A stretch of 64,000 bases of DNA from Armatimonadota bacterium. Lineage in GTDB: Bacteria > Armatimonadota > Fimbriimonadia > Fimbriimonadales > Fimbriimonadaceae. Positions 25,158 through 34,200 of the stretch are shown one piece after another; position 1 is the stretch's first letter, and the number at the start of each line of letters is the position of its first letter. The notes below the pieces were generated by a model. That model was not told the DNA's origin and did no database searches. It saw nothing but the letters and a program-made list of their open reading frames with translations. The position numbers were made by a program, and so were the translations under genes. The stretch spans positions 434,001-498,000 of the forward strand of contig WGMG01000002.1 of assembly GCA_016125185.1 (NCBI GenBank), read 5' to 3'.

Positions 25158-27278
25158 ATGAGCCTCCTTCAGTACGTCGATCCACTCCAGGGAACCTATT
25201 CCCACTACCAATTCTCGACCGGCAACACCCTACCCATCATGGCGATGCCCTACGGAATGGCGCACTGGACCATCCAAACCGACAACGTCCGCGGCTGGTT
25301 CTTCAACCCCCTCACCCCAAAAATCCAAGGCATCCGATGCACCCACCAGCCCAGCCCTTGGATGGGCGACTACGGAGCCTTCACCGTCCTCCCCCAGGTC
25401 GGCAAACGACTCATTTCCTGCGGAAAACGCGCAACCGCCTTCCGCCTCGAAAAATCCACGATCAAGCCTCACCACATCGAGGTCGAACTCATCGGCTCCG
25501 GCACTAAACTCTCCGTCAGCCCAACCGTCCGAGGTGCCATCTTCCGATTCGATTTCTCCCAACGGGCCCACCGCCGGGTGATTTTTGAAGGCACAAAGGG
25601 CGAAACCCACTTCTCCCTCGAGGACGACAATCGCACCATCGTCGGCTACACGCGCGGCAACTCCGGCGGCGTCCCCGAAAACTTCGCGCACTACTTCGTG
25701 GCCGTGCTCGACGCCGACGTAACTTCCTCATCCGCTTTCAAGGACGACGAGTTCATCGAAGGTTCCACCGGTGACGCCATCGGCTTCTGCGTCGAACTCG
25801 CCGACGGTGACGCCCCCGTCTCCATGCGAGTCGCCACCTCGTTCATTTCTCTCGACCAAGCCAAGCTCAACCTCAAAGCCGAACTTGAAACTCAAACCTT
25901 CGACTCCGTCCTCGCCGATGCCGAAAATGAGTGGGAAAACCTTCTCGGCACCATCCAAGTTGAGTCTGACGACGTCGACCGCCTCCGAACGTTCTATTCC
26001 TGCTTCTACCGCACCAAGCTCTTCCCGCGCGTTTGGCACGAGATCGACGCCTCAGGCGAAATGGTCCACTTCAGCCCCTACGACGGCCAGGTCCACGACG
26101 GCCCGCTCTACGCCGACACCGGCTTCTGGGACACCTACCGCACCCTCTTCCCGCTCATGACCATCCTCGAACCCGACCGCCATTCCGAGGTCCTGCGCGG
26201 GTTCGTCAACGCCTATCACGAAAGCGGATGGCTACCCCAATGGCCCTCGCCTGGCCACCGAGTCTGCATGCCCGGCACCCACCTTGACGTCACCATCGCC
26301 GATTCCGTCGCCAAGGGCCTCACCGATTTTGACGTCGCCGCCGCCCTCGACGGCATGGTCCGCCACGCCGACAACCCGGTCGGCGACGGTCCCTACGGTG
26401 CCGGACGAGACAACATCGCCGAATACCTTCAGCACGGCTATGTCCTCGCCACCAGCCACGCCTCCGTCTCCCAATCCCTCGACTACGCCTACGACGACTG
26501 GTGCATCGGCCAAGTCGCCACCTACCTCGGCCAAAGCGACCTCGCCGACCGAATGAACGCCCGCGCCCTCAACTACCAAAAGCTGTGGGACCCATCCGTC
26601 GGCTTCATGCGAGCGCGCCACGCCGATGGCTCGTGGATGCAACCCTTCGACCAATTCGCCTGGGGCGGCCCCTACTGCGAAGGCGGCCCGTGGCAAAGCT
26701 CGTGGGCTATCCAGCATGACCCCAAGGGCCTCATGGACCTACTCGGCGGACCCGAAGCCCTCACTGCCAAGATGGACGAAATGCTATCTCTACCACCTCG
26801 CTTCGCGTGCGGCGGATACTCCCAAGAGATACATGAGATTACCGAGATGGCAGTGGCTGACTTCGGCCAATATGCCCATTCCAACCAGCCGGTCCACCAC
26901 GTGCTCTTCTTGTACGCCGCGGCCGGACGCATGGACCGCCTGCAGTTCGAAACCCGACGCATCCTCGAGGAGTACTACCAGCCCACCACCCTCCCCGGCG
27001 ACGAGGATAACGGCGAGATGTGCGCTTGGTACGTGCTCTGCACCCTCGGCTTCTACCCGTTCTGCCCCGGCCGCGCCGAATACATCCTCGCCTCCCCCCT
27101 CTTCCCCCGCGCGACTGTCTCCTTGCCCAACGGCAAATCCCTAACCGTCCTCGCCCACGGCTCAGGCCGCTACGTCTCGACGGTCAAGCTCAACGGCACC
27201 GAACTCCAAACCACCATCTCCCACCAAGACCTCGTCTCCGGAGGAACGCTCGAATTCACGATGTCCGATCGAAGCTAG
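25158..27278 (+). CDS. GH92 family alpha-mannosidase
   Basis: A 706-residue product. YVDPLQGTYSHYQFSTGNTLP, then FFNPLTPKIQGIRCTHQPSP, ADTGFWDTYRTLFPLM, YCEGGPWQSSW and DEDNGEMCAWYVL are the ordered landmarks of GH92, calcium-dependent exo-alpha-mannosidases with acidic catalytic residues in the C-terminal (alpha/alpha)6 domain. The length fits the family. No signal peptide is present, so the enzyme is probably cytoplasmic, whereas many GH92 enzymes are exported. An AGAGG site lies a few bases before the ATG. A GH38 mannosidase lies at the right end of the window, but the two are not in one operon. Confidence 0.92.
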   Translation: MSLLQYVDPLQGTYSHYQFSTGNTLPIMAMPYGMAHWTIQTDNVRGWFFNPLTPKIQGIRCTHQPSPWMGDYGAFTVLPQVGKRLISCGKRATAFRLEKSTIKPHHIEVELIGSGTKLSVSPTVRGAIFRFDFSQRAHRRVIFEGTKGETHFSLEDDNRTIVGYTRGNSGGVPENFAHYFVAVLDADVTSSSAFKDDEFIEGSTGDAIGFCVELADGDAPVSMRVATSFISLDQAKLNLKAELETQTFDSVLADAENEWENLLGTIQVESDDVDRLRTFYSCFYRTKLFPRVWHEIDASGEMVHFSPYDGQVHDGPLYADTGFWDTYRTLFPLMTILEPDRHSEVLRGFVNAYHESGWLPQWPSPGHRVCMPGTHLDVTIADSVAKGLTDFDVAAALDGMVRHADNPVGDGPYGAGRDNIAEYLQHGYVLATSHASVSQSLDYAYDDWCIGQVATYLGQSDLADRMNARALNYQKLWDPSVGFMRARHADGSWMQPFDQFAWGGPYCEGGPWQSSWAIQHDPKGLMDLLGGPEALTAKMDEMLSLPPRFACGGYSQEIHEITEMAVADFGQYAHSNQPVHHVLFLYAAAGRMDRLQFETRRILEEYYQPTTLPGDEDNGEMCAWYVLCTLGFYPFCPGRAEYILASPLFPRATVSLPNGKSLTVLAHGSGRYVSTVKLNGTELQTTISHQDLVSGGTLEFTMSDRS

Positions 27279-27744
27279 AGGATCGAACAAAGGCTAAGAT
27301 CTGGGTATAGGACGCGACCCCATTCCCCTCTCCCAATTCTTTGATTTGGGAGAGGGTGTCACCTGATTCGTGTCAGGTGACGGGTGAGGGCCAGTCCGCT
27401 AAATACTCAGCATTAAAGACTGTAAGACACGACCAACCAGAGCACCTCAATTAATAGGGAGGTCCGTAATGGGCCGAAGACGGAGGTGTCAATTTGCCAA
27501 ATCACTATGCGAACTTGTGCGAGAACCCCCAACGCAAACACGCTACGAGACTGGTAACGGCTATTCCAAGAAGGGGCATGTGAAACAAAGCGCCAACGAG
27601 AAGGCCACAAATAGTAGCGACCAAAACCCTTAACACGAAGCCCAAACCGCGTTTCACTTTCGAACTCGCCCCCCTTGCAACTCAAATTGCCCAGCCAAAC
27701 TCAAAGACAATTATAAGCCCCTCTGCACTCGCACTTGCCCTGAA
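27279..27744. other. gap with repeat B copy 3 and a possible broken small gene
   Basis: The left part holds CCCTCTCCCAATTCTTTGAT then TTGGGAGAGGG (27328-27355) and repeat B copy 3 (CACCTGATTCGTGTCAGGTG inside 27356-27400). The right part contains the candidate frameshifted membrane gene described separately. Nothing else is seen. Confidence 0.6.
27416..27636 (-). pseudogene. possible frameshifted two-TM small protein
   Basis: From a GTG at 27636 a 43-codon frame reads MLRVLVATICGLLVGALF, then LLGIAVTSLVACLRWGF, a convincing hydrophobic protein that stops at 27505. A second frame takes over near the GGGGG run (about 27528-27532) and continues as VRIVIWQIDTSVFGPL, then LLIEVLWLVVSYSL, ending near 27413. 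Together they would make one small membrane protein with about two helices. This could be a one-base frameshift, a sequencing error, or chance. No family is recognised. Confidence 0.3.
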
Positions 27745-29064
27745 TCACTCAAACTCCTTCACCCCAACCGGACGCCCCAAGAAGTACCACAGCCAAAACG
27801 CGTAATAAGCCAAATACGCCCACGGCGACACCGCATGCCGATACACCAGCAGACACAGAGCCTGCGCCGTATACAGCGTCACCAGCTTGATCCACCAGAT
27901 TAGCGGATACGCCACCAACGCAAACAGCCAACCCACGAACGGAATCAGGCTCAGATACCCCAGCACCATCACCGCCGACGACGGAAACTCGATCAGCAGG
28001 TTGCTGAGCACACCCACAAAAACGATCCGCCCGAACCACCATGCGCACAACGGCTCCGCCGCAACCGTCGCCACCAGCGACGCCATCACCACCGATCTCA
28101 GCTTCGGCATCGGCTCGGCCCGATGCCGGTCGAAATACATCAGCAGGAACCCCGACACCAGAAACGAAAGCTGAAACCCGGCCGTAAAGATGTCGCTTGG
28201 CACGAAGAACAGCCAGACCAATGCCGCCAAACAAAGCGACGACAAGCCGTCCGACGACCGCCGAAACAGGTACGCCGACGACCCCACCAGCCACATCAGC
28301 GAAGCCCGAACCGTCGGCGCGTGGAACCCGGTCAGACAGCAATAAATCATCAACAGCGCGGTGACCAAGCCAACCTGCCACGCCCGCCGCACTCCCAATC
28401 CGACCAGCAGAAACTGAAGCGCCGCCGCCAGCACAAACACATGCACGCCGCTCGCGCTCACCATGTGGAACGTCCCGTTGTACCGCAGGTCCGACTTCTC
28501 GTCCGAGCTCAAATCCGACGGAAAATTGAACGTCAGCGCCGTCACCCACGCCCCATCCTCGACTCCGAACACGTCGTTCACACCCGCGATCGCCCGCTTC
28601 TGTAACTGCACCAACGAGTCGAACACCGCCCACCGCGAAACCACCCGCACCTGGTCGGTCGTCAGGCTCCCCGACTTCGTGGCCGCCGCCATCCCCTGCA
28701 CGTCCGCGACGGCAAATGGTGACAAAACCACCGACGGATCGACCCGCAAAACCCCCGTCCGAGCCTCCGCCCCCAACGTCCGAAATGAGTACACCGCCTT
28801 CCCTTTCTGGTAGTCGGGAAACGAGCGAATCTCAACCCGCTCATGAACCTCGCCCGCCGAAATCGGAGGCGCCGGCGTCCGCCATCCCACCAATAGCCCA
28901 CCGACCAAGATGCCAAGGCTGACCGTCGCGATCCAATACCGCCGCACCGTCCACCCCGCCCCAACACCAACACACGAAAGCCAGGAAACCGCCGGAAAAC
29001 TGATCCCGACCAACAGGCCAATGAAAAACACAAAGAGCGGCCGCCGCCTCAGCTCATTGAACAC
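27745..29064 (-). CDS. ComEC/Rec2-type membrane protein, short form
   Basis: A 439-residue polytopic protein with a GTG start 5 nt after AGGGGG. TM helices at the N-terminus are followed by a soluble OB-like part (about 70-150). The competence domain has HMVSASGVHVFVLAAAL, GFHAPTVRASLMWLVG and FQLSFLVSGFLL, which correspond to conserved ComEC motifs (usually SGLHV, VRA and FQLSF). ComEC forms the channel for DNA uptake across the inner membrane. The C-terminal metallo-beta-lactamase domain found in many ComEC proteins is absent. No other competence gene is adjacent. Confidence 0.85.
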   Translation of the reverse strand: MFNELRRRPLFVFFIGLLVGISFPAVSWLSCVGVGAGWTVRRYWIATVSLGILVGGLLVGWRTPAPPISAGEVHERVEIRSFPDYQKGKAVYSFRTLGAEARTGVLRVDPSVVLSPFAVADVQGMAAATKSGSLTTDQVRVVSRWAVFDSLVQLQKRAIAGVNDVFGVEDGAWVTALTFNFPSDLSSDEKSDLRYNGTFHMVSASGVHVFVLAAALQFLLVGLGVRRAWQVGLVTALLMIYCCLTGFHAPTVRASLMWLVGSSAYLFRRSSDGLSSLCLAALVWLFFVPSDIFTAGFQLSFLVSGFLLMYFDRHRAEPMPKLRSVVMASLVATVAAEPLCAWWFGRIVFVGVLSNLLIEFPSSAVMVLGYLSLIPFVGWLFALVAYPLIWWIKLVTLYTAQALCLLVYRHAVSPWAYLAYYAFWLWYFLGRPVGVKEFE

Positions 29065-29253
29065 CCATTCCCCCTACACAAGAAGCCCGGACAACTTGCC
29101 TAATTGACACGATACACCTACGCATGACGAATAGTCCAATTCATATTGGGCTGACCATTCTGTGCAGGGTTGCCGACCACAAGGCACAGGATTCAGAGCC
29201 TGGCGGGCGAATTTGTAAGCAAAGAAGTTCACTTCACCGAAGAGTAATGCTCT

Positions 29254-29670
29254 TCACCAACCCTCGGCGCTGCGCCTGGCAGAGAGTACCAATTTAAGAC
29301 CATCACAAATGACCTCAATATATTCTCGTCCGAAGATAGACACACATAGCTTATTAAGCTCAGCCGTAACTTCCACATCATAATTGGCAAGCCACTCAAC
29401 TTCATCTAAGAACGACTCAAATACGGGGAGTTTCGCTAAAAAACGAATCTTATCTTCGCCTATCGACAAATAAGAACCATTCTCTCTCTCCATTGTGTCA
29501 AGAATCATACAACTATTTAGTAGGCAAAGAGTTGCGCGATTCTTATTCGCATTATCCTCTGGCGAAGATTTCTCTCTTCTTCTTGAGAAGCGCCACCTTG
29601 GTCTCATTGATTCATACGATTTCGCAGAGTAATTTTTTGCTAATATTCCAAAGCGACCGCTATATCTCAT
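29254..29670 (-). CDS. orphan ORF downstream of the RHS fragment
   Basis: A 138-residue frame of lower GC than its surroundings. The first 54 residues are basic and Ser/Arg-rich. The last 84, starting at an internal Met (codon near 29508), look more protein-like, acidic with regular hydrophobics (KIRFLAKLPVFESFLDEVEWL). It lies directly after the displaced RHS fragment on the same strand, where a toxin tip or immunity gene would be expected. No family is recognised. The start and even coding status are uncertain. Confidence 0.4.
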   Translation of the reverse strand: MRYSGRFGILAKNYSAKSYESMRPRWRFSRRREKSSPEDNANKNRATLCLLNSCMILDTMERENGSYLSIGEDKIRFLAKLPVFESFLDEVEWLANYDVEVTAELNKLCVSIFGREYIEVICDGLKLVLSARRSAEGW

Positions 29671-29709
29671 ATTCTACTATTAAAAATCTAGCCAATCAGC
29701 ACGGTAGGC

Positions 29710-30071
29710 GAGTTACTCGTGGTTCCGTTGGATACCAACGAGGTCATCCGATTCAGATCATCCCATGTATAGGTTATACCACTCGTTCCTGAACCTTTGG
29801 TCAAGCGATTGCCAAGGATATCATTGGTGTACCCACCGGTCACTCCTGGGCTAGCCGTCATGCGATTTAGATTGTCGTAAGACCACGTTCCTGAATTCGT
29901 CGAATCCGACGCTCGATTGCCCGCCGCATCATAGGTCCACGACGGCGTCGCGTTGGATAGTCCGTCCCCGTAGTTAGCACTTGTTAGGTAGTCCAAATTC
30001 GCATCGTATCCATAGGTTTCGGTTCGTTGGATGTTCCATGAGCCATTCGATACATTGTAATACTTGTTCTG
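29710..30071 (-). pseudogene. displaced RHS core fragment
   Basis: About 120 codons are homologous to the RHS protein at roughly 32149-32510, sharing YGYDANLDYLTSANYGDGL, TYDAAGNRASDSTNSG and DNLNRMTASPGVTGGYTND. Identity is high but not complete (KYYNVSNGS against KFYNVSSGS). The match ends at SLVSNGTTSN, after which this copy reads SPTVLIG and stops. The 5' end starts in unrelated sequence (KGRKEEGERG). No signal peptide or RHS N-terminus is present, so it cannot encode a full RHS protein. Such fragments are the usual residue of tip-exchange at RHS loci. Confidence 0.8.
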
Positions 30072-30407
30072 CGCTGCATTCCTGCATCCTCTTTCGCCTT
30101 CCTCCTTCCGGCCCTTGCCAAGGAGTTTGGCGGACATGGTGCTCCGGCGGATGAAACGGCTACAGCGGACAGGTCAACCTCGGAGCTTCCTGCTTTCGCG
30201 CAAGCGCTACGGCGGACAAGTCGCACATGATCGGATGCCCGTCCGCCGAAGCCGGAGGCGAAGGAGGATACAGGCCACCCCTAGTTGTGAGTTTTACTCT
30301 GGAGTGGAGCGACATCCCGAAAGCCCCAAGCGCATCGGGACGCCTCCCTATTCGGCTCCAACACCTGGAATCTTCGACACGCAGTGGCTCGCCAGTCAAA
30401 GAAGTAG
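30072..30407. other. gap with degenerate direct repeats
   Basis: No gene is supported. GCTACAGCGGACAGGTC (30159-30175) and GCTACGGCGGACAAGTC (30206-30222) are a 17-bp direct repeat with two differences. Further GCGGACA/TCCGCC words lie at about 30130 and 30243. The rest is GC-rich sequence resembling degenerate intergenic repeats. Confidence 0.45.
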
Positions 30408-30740
30408 TTATTTAGCCCGCTTATCGTGGAGTCCTGATGTCAGTTGAGTCCACATTTCTCTAATCTCCAGGCCACTAGCGGGCCCATACTTTCTGCTCAA
30501 ACTTATTATCAGAGGAAGGACAAAAAGTATGATCCAGCAAAGAACGTTACCGATCAAACCAAGCAGACCCGACCCAAACAGCATGACCAATGGACTTAGA
30601 ATCGTCAAGGCCAGAATCAATAACCATAAACAAGTTACTCGAAAATAGCCTCGTATGGTAAAAGCCACGCTTAAGGCACCCGCAAGCAATAATACTGGTA
30701 CTAATATTGAATCTGCAACCATGACAATGATGACATTCAT
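30408..30740 (-). CDS. three-TM small membrane protein, candidate RHS immunity protein
   Basis: A 110-residue product with three hydrophobic segments, about residues 9-28, 36-56 and 62-83, followed by a polar C-terminal tail (KYGPASGLEIREMW). It is on the same strand as, and downstream of, the RHS gene, whose C-terminal tip is itself hydrophobic. Immunity proteins against membrane-acting toxins are often small multi-helix membrane proteins, which makes this a candidate. The 503-bp gap to the RHS gene is longer than usual for such a pair. No family is recognised; the role is inference. Confidence 0.55.
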   Translation of the reverse strand: MNVIIVMVADSILVPVLLLAGALSVAFTIRGYFRVTCLWLLILALTILSPLVMLFGSGLLGLIGNVLCWIILFVLPLIISLSRKYGPASGLEIREMWTQLTSGLHDKRAK

Positions 30741-31243
30741 GTTATCACACTTCTCTGCGAAATGGGAACATTATGAGTCAATTTCAGTTAAAATCAAAAT
30801 GTCCGTGGAGATCAATGCGATTCTTTTCTAGCCTCACGGAGCGAGACTAGCATGATTTATACGTCCCTGAAGTACCAACGGTGCCTTACCTTTAGTCGCC
30901 TGATTCATTCGATAGCGAATACTTATGAAATAAGGATCATTCAGGCTCAAGGCTACTATATAACCGCACTAGTGATGCGAAGTACCAGCTTTTCAAAGTA
31001 AATACACTTTGGTACTCAGGCGATATTCCAAATCATTTGAAGATCCTTATTATGTCGCGTGGTCTACCTTCCTTGGCTTTGACCACCGAGTGATTCGAAC
31101 TTATGATTGGCCCGTTTGTATCTTATGCATATTTTCACGCCATAGAACAAGATGTTCAACCAAACCATATCTCCTGTGAAAAGTCTCGTCAACTCAAAAT
31201 GTCAGAAACGATCATTCAATAAACTCCATAGCGAATCTTTTCA
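30741..31243. other. AT-rich gap with decayed coding remnants
   Basis: This stretch is clearly lower in GC than its surroundings. On the minus strand an AGGAG-ATG start opens a 34-residue frame (MVWLNILFYGVKICIRYKRA). Further on there is a 40-codon open stretch (LSLNDPYFISIRYRMNQATK) preceded by stops. Neither is a full gene. They look like remains of former tip or immunity genes at the RHS locus. Confidence 0.4.
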
Positions 31244-34200
31244 CTATGGATCATCTCCATTGGTCGCTAGTATTAGTAACCTAAGTGCCCCGTTAAATTC
31301 AGCGTAGAAATACATTACTATACAAGCAAGGCCACCGGCCGCACCTAGTACGACTCCAAAACAACCGAGCACTAGTCCAGGCAAATCACATGTGCCAACT
31401 GCGGCGATCACAGCAGCGATAGAGTAGTCCGTAATAGCGTTGCAAAGTTCACCAATCCCATACCACATGAGCATATCATGGATAGTCTCAGAAAAGATCC
31501 TATTACCTTCCCGCGTTTTTGGACAGTCGAGGCCCGCCTTAACACAAAGGTATTCGAGAAAGTGCAGAATCACTTGGATTAGTGCTTCACCCACAGTACT
31601 TTTGCCGCTTCCGTCCACACGATTCAGAGGGTCATTTTTGCAATAGCTGAACCAATTTGAAGTTTGTCGAGCAGTATCTTCGCTCACAAAGCGACCCACC
31701 TGGCAGTCAAAGTAACGAGCCTTCATGTAGATTAGACCAGATTCGTCGTCTTGCTTGTGACCGAGATTGGCGCAATATCGCCCCTTCTGATCACCAGAGG
31801 CTCCGCCTGAGCGCACCTGCCCCCAGGCATCGTAGGTTCGTTCGTCAGAAAGCGACCAAGACGAACCTGACTTCGACAGCATACCTATATTGTTGCCGTG
31901 AGCATCGTATAGTGGATAGGCGACTGTTGTTCCTGAACTGGTGGAACGGGATATGGCGTCGATGCCTCTGGCCCCAAGGGCGTTACGGGTTATGGCCGTG
32001 ACTGAATAGGACACACCCCCATTGGTCGAATTCAGTTCGACATCTTCAATACCCATCTGGCCGTCGTAGCGATACTGCGTCATATCGCTATTGGTAGAAC
32101 CGGCATGGCTTTCCTTTTGCACTCGAAGGCCGTCGGCTCGATACAAGTAATTGCTCGTAGTACCATTGGATACCAACGAGGTCAAGCGATTCAAGTCGTC
32201 CCACGAATACGTCGTAGCGGTCGTTCCAGAACCTTTTGTAAGGCGATTTCCGAAAATGTCGTTGGTATAACCTCCGGTCACTCCCGGCGAGGCCGTCATA
32301 CGATTAAGATTGTCGTAAGACCACGTTCCCGAATTCGTCGAATCGGAGGCGCGATTACCCGCCGCATCATACGTCCAGGAAGGCGTCGCGTTGCTCAGTC
32401 CATCACCGTAGTTCGCCGAGGTCAGGTAGTCCAAGTTAGCGTCGTATCCGTAGGACTCCGTTCGTTGAAGGTTCCAACTTCCGCTACTGACATTATAGAA
32501 CTTATTCTGGGTTTTGAGACCCCGTTTCAGACCGGTCGTCTCGTACACACACTCGTTGGCGCGGATAGGCGTGGAATCGTATGAACTCGTTCCCGGGTTG
32601 TAGGTATCCCACCAGTTGTAGACGCCAAGCGCCCGTCCTCCGCCGTCATAGCTATAGAATGTACGGCCCCGCGTCGCAGCTTTGTGGCTGCTGTCGTAGT
32701 ACGAGGCGCCCCCACTCGGAGTCCAGGTTTGCGGCGTCATCGCGAAGGTTACTTGACGTGGTCGACCGGACGAATCCAAGGCATAGTGAAATTCCTCGGA
32801 AGTTGCGTTGCCGGTGCTGGCGTCTATATTCGTCAGCGCTTGGAATATACGGCTAGGTTGCTCGGCTCCGACATCCACATAATCGTGATACTGCCATTTC
32901 ACCGTGTTCGAAAGTCCAAGTGCCGATTGAGTGACATACGTAGATGTGTCTCGGTCACCGGCCCAGTTGTAGGTGTACGACGTCGAATATGTGTCACTTC
33001 CATTGGTTTCGGTGACGCTCGTCGGCATTCCGATCGAGATCCCGGAAGACGAATATGTCATCGACTGGGACACCCCGCTAAGATTGTCGGTAAAGTTAAG
33101 AACCTGTCCGTTAGTGACGCCCGTCGTTCCATAGGTGTAGGTCACCACTGGCGTCGAGATCGAACCGTCGATCTTTTCGATGCTTTCAATTTGATCATCA
33201 TCGTTGAGGTACGTCGTGTGGTACTCATTCCCTGAAGCGTCTTGAATTGTGACCCCCCTTCCCTTCGAATCATAAGCGAGAGTGTCGGTCGTTCGATTGA
33301 TGCCTCCGTAGTCTTCTATGACTTCATTGGCTTGCCCCCAGCTTCCGTCGGTATCGGCCCCATAACTAGTGTGGGATCGGACGTAGGTATATGGGCTCGT
33401 CGACGTACTTTGAACCTTCCAGACATCAATTGCCCGTCCCTTACTATCGTAGTCGAACAGAACCGAGTAATCGCTAGGATCCGATACTTCTAGTTGATAC
33501 CGCCACCATGTCGAAGAAGGTTGGCCCTGAACTACATAGTCGGGAGGCTGAATATTTGTGTTAACATTGATGTCTGCTCGTGCTTGATCGTAAACCCGAT
33601 AGGTTTGCCCCTTTTTGCCTTGGGTTGCCTGATCATCATAGTAGTCCGTGTAGCTGAGTCGGCCATAGGAATCCTTAATGGCTTTTTGCTGATAGTACTT
33701 CTCGGCTCCCCAATAGGCGTAGGCCGTCGAGGTCGTCCGGTCGAGAACCATGCTGCTTCCGCTTCGCGTGTACTCAGAACCAACTTTTGTGAGCGGGTTG
33801 CCCATAAAGTTATAGGTATTCGTCGAAGTCGCGTAATTCGTCATCGCTGGACCATCGGGCGTTGGGCTGTAGGTACTGTGGAACCGGCTGGGCTGGTTCG
33901 AGTGATCGTACACCCGGTAGGTTTCCGTCATTAGGTTCTGGCTCGGCGTATCGTAGTCCTTTTGCCAGAGGTCGCTGAGGCCCGTAAAGACCACGTAGGT
34001 TGTGTTCGTTTGCCGCGCGATCACGCTGAACGTCGTTCCCGAAACGTTTTGAACAATTTCAAATCCGTGTATGAGGTTGTAGGGCCCCTGGCCGGCGGTA
34101 CCGTCGTAATCGGTACCGGTGTAGTCGAACACATCGGTTACCGGGATGGTTTGGGTTGCGCCATCGAAGAGGAAGAAGTAGTCCGTCTTTACGCCGTTTG

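Noticed and set aside
30160-30399. A 79-residue minus-strand gene between the RHS fragment and the three-TM protein
   Set aside because: It covers degenerate direct repeats, has no helix or domain pattern and no ribosome-binding site.
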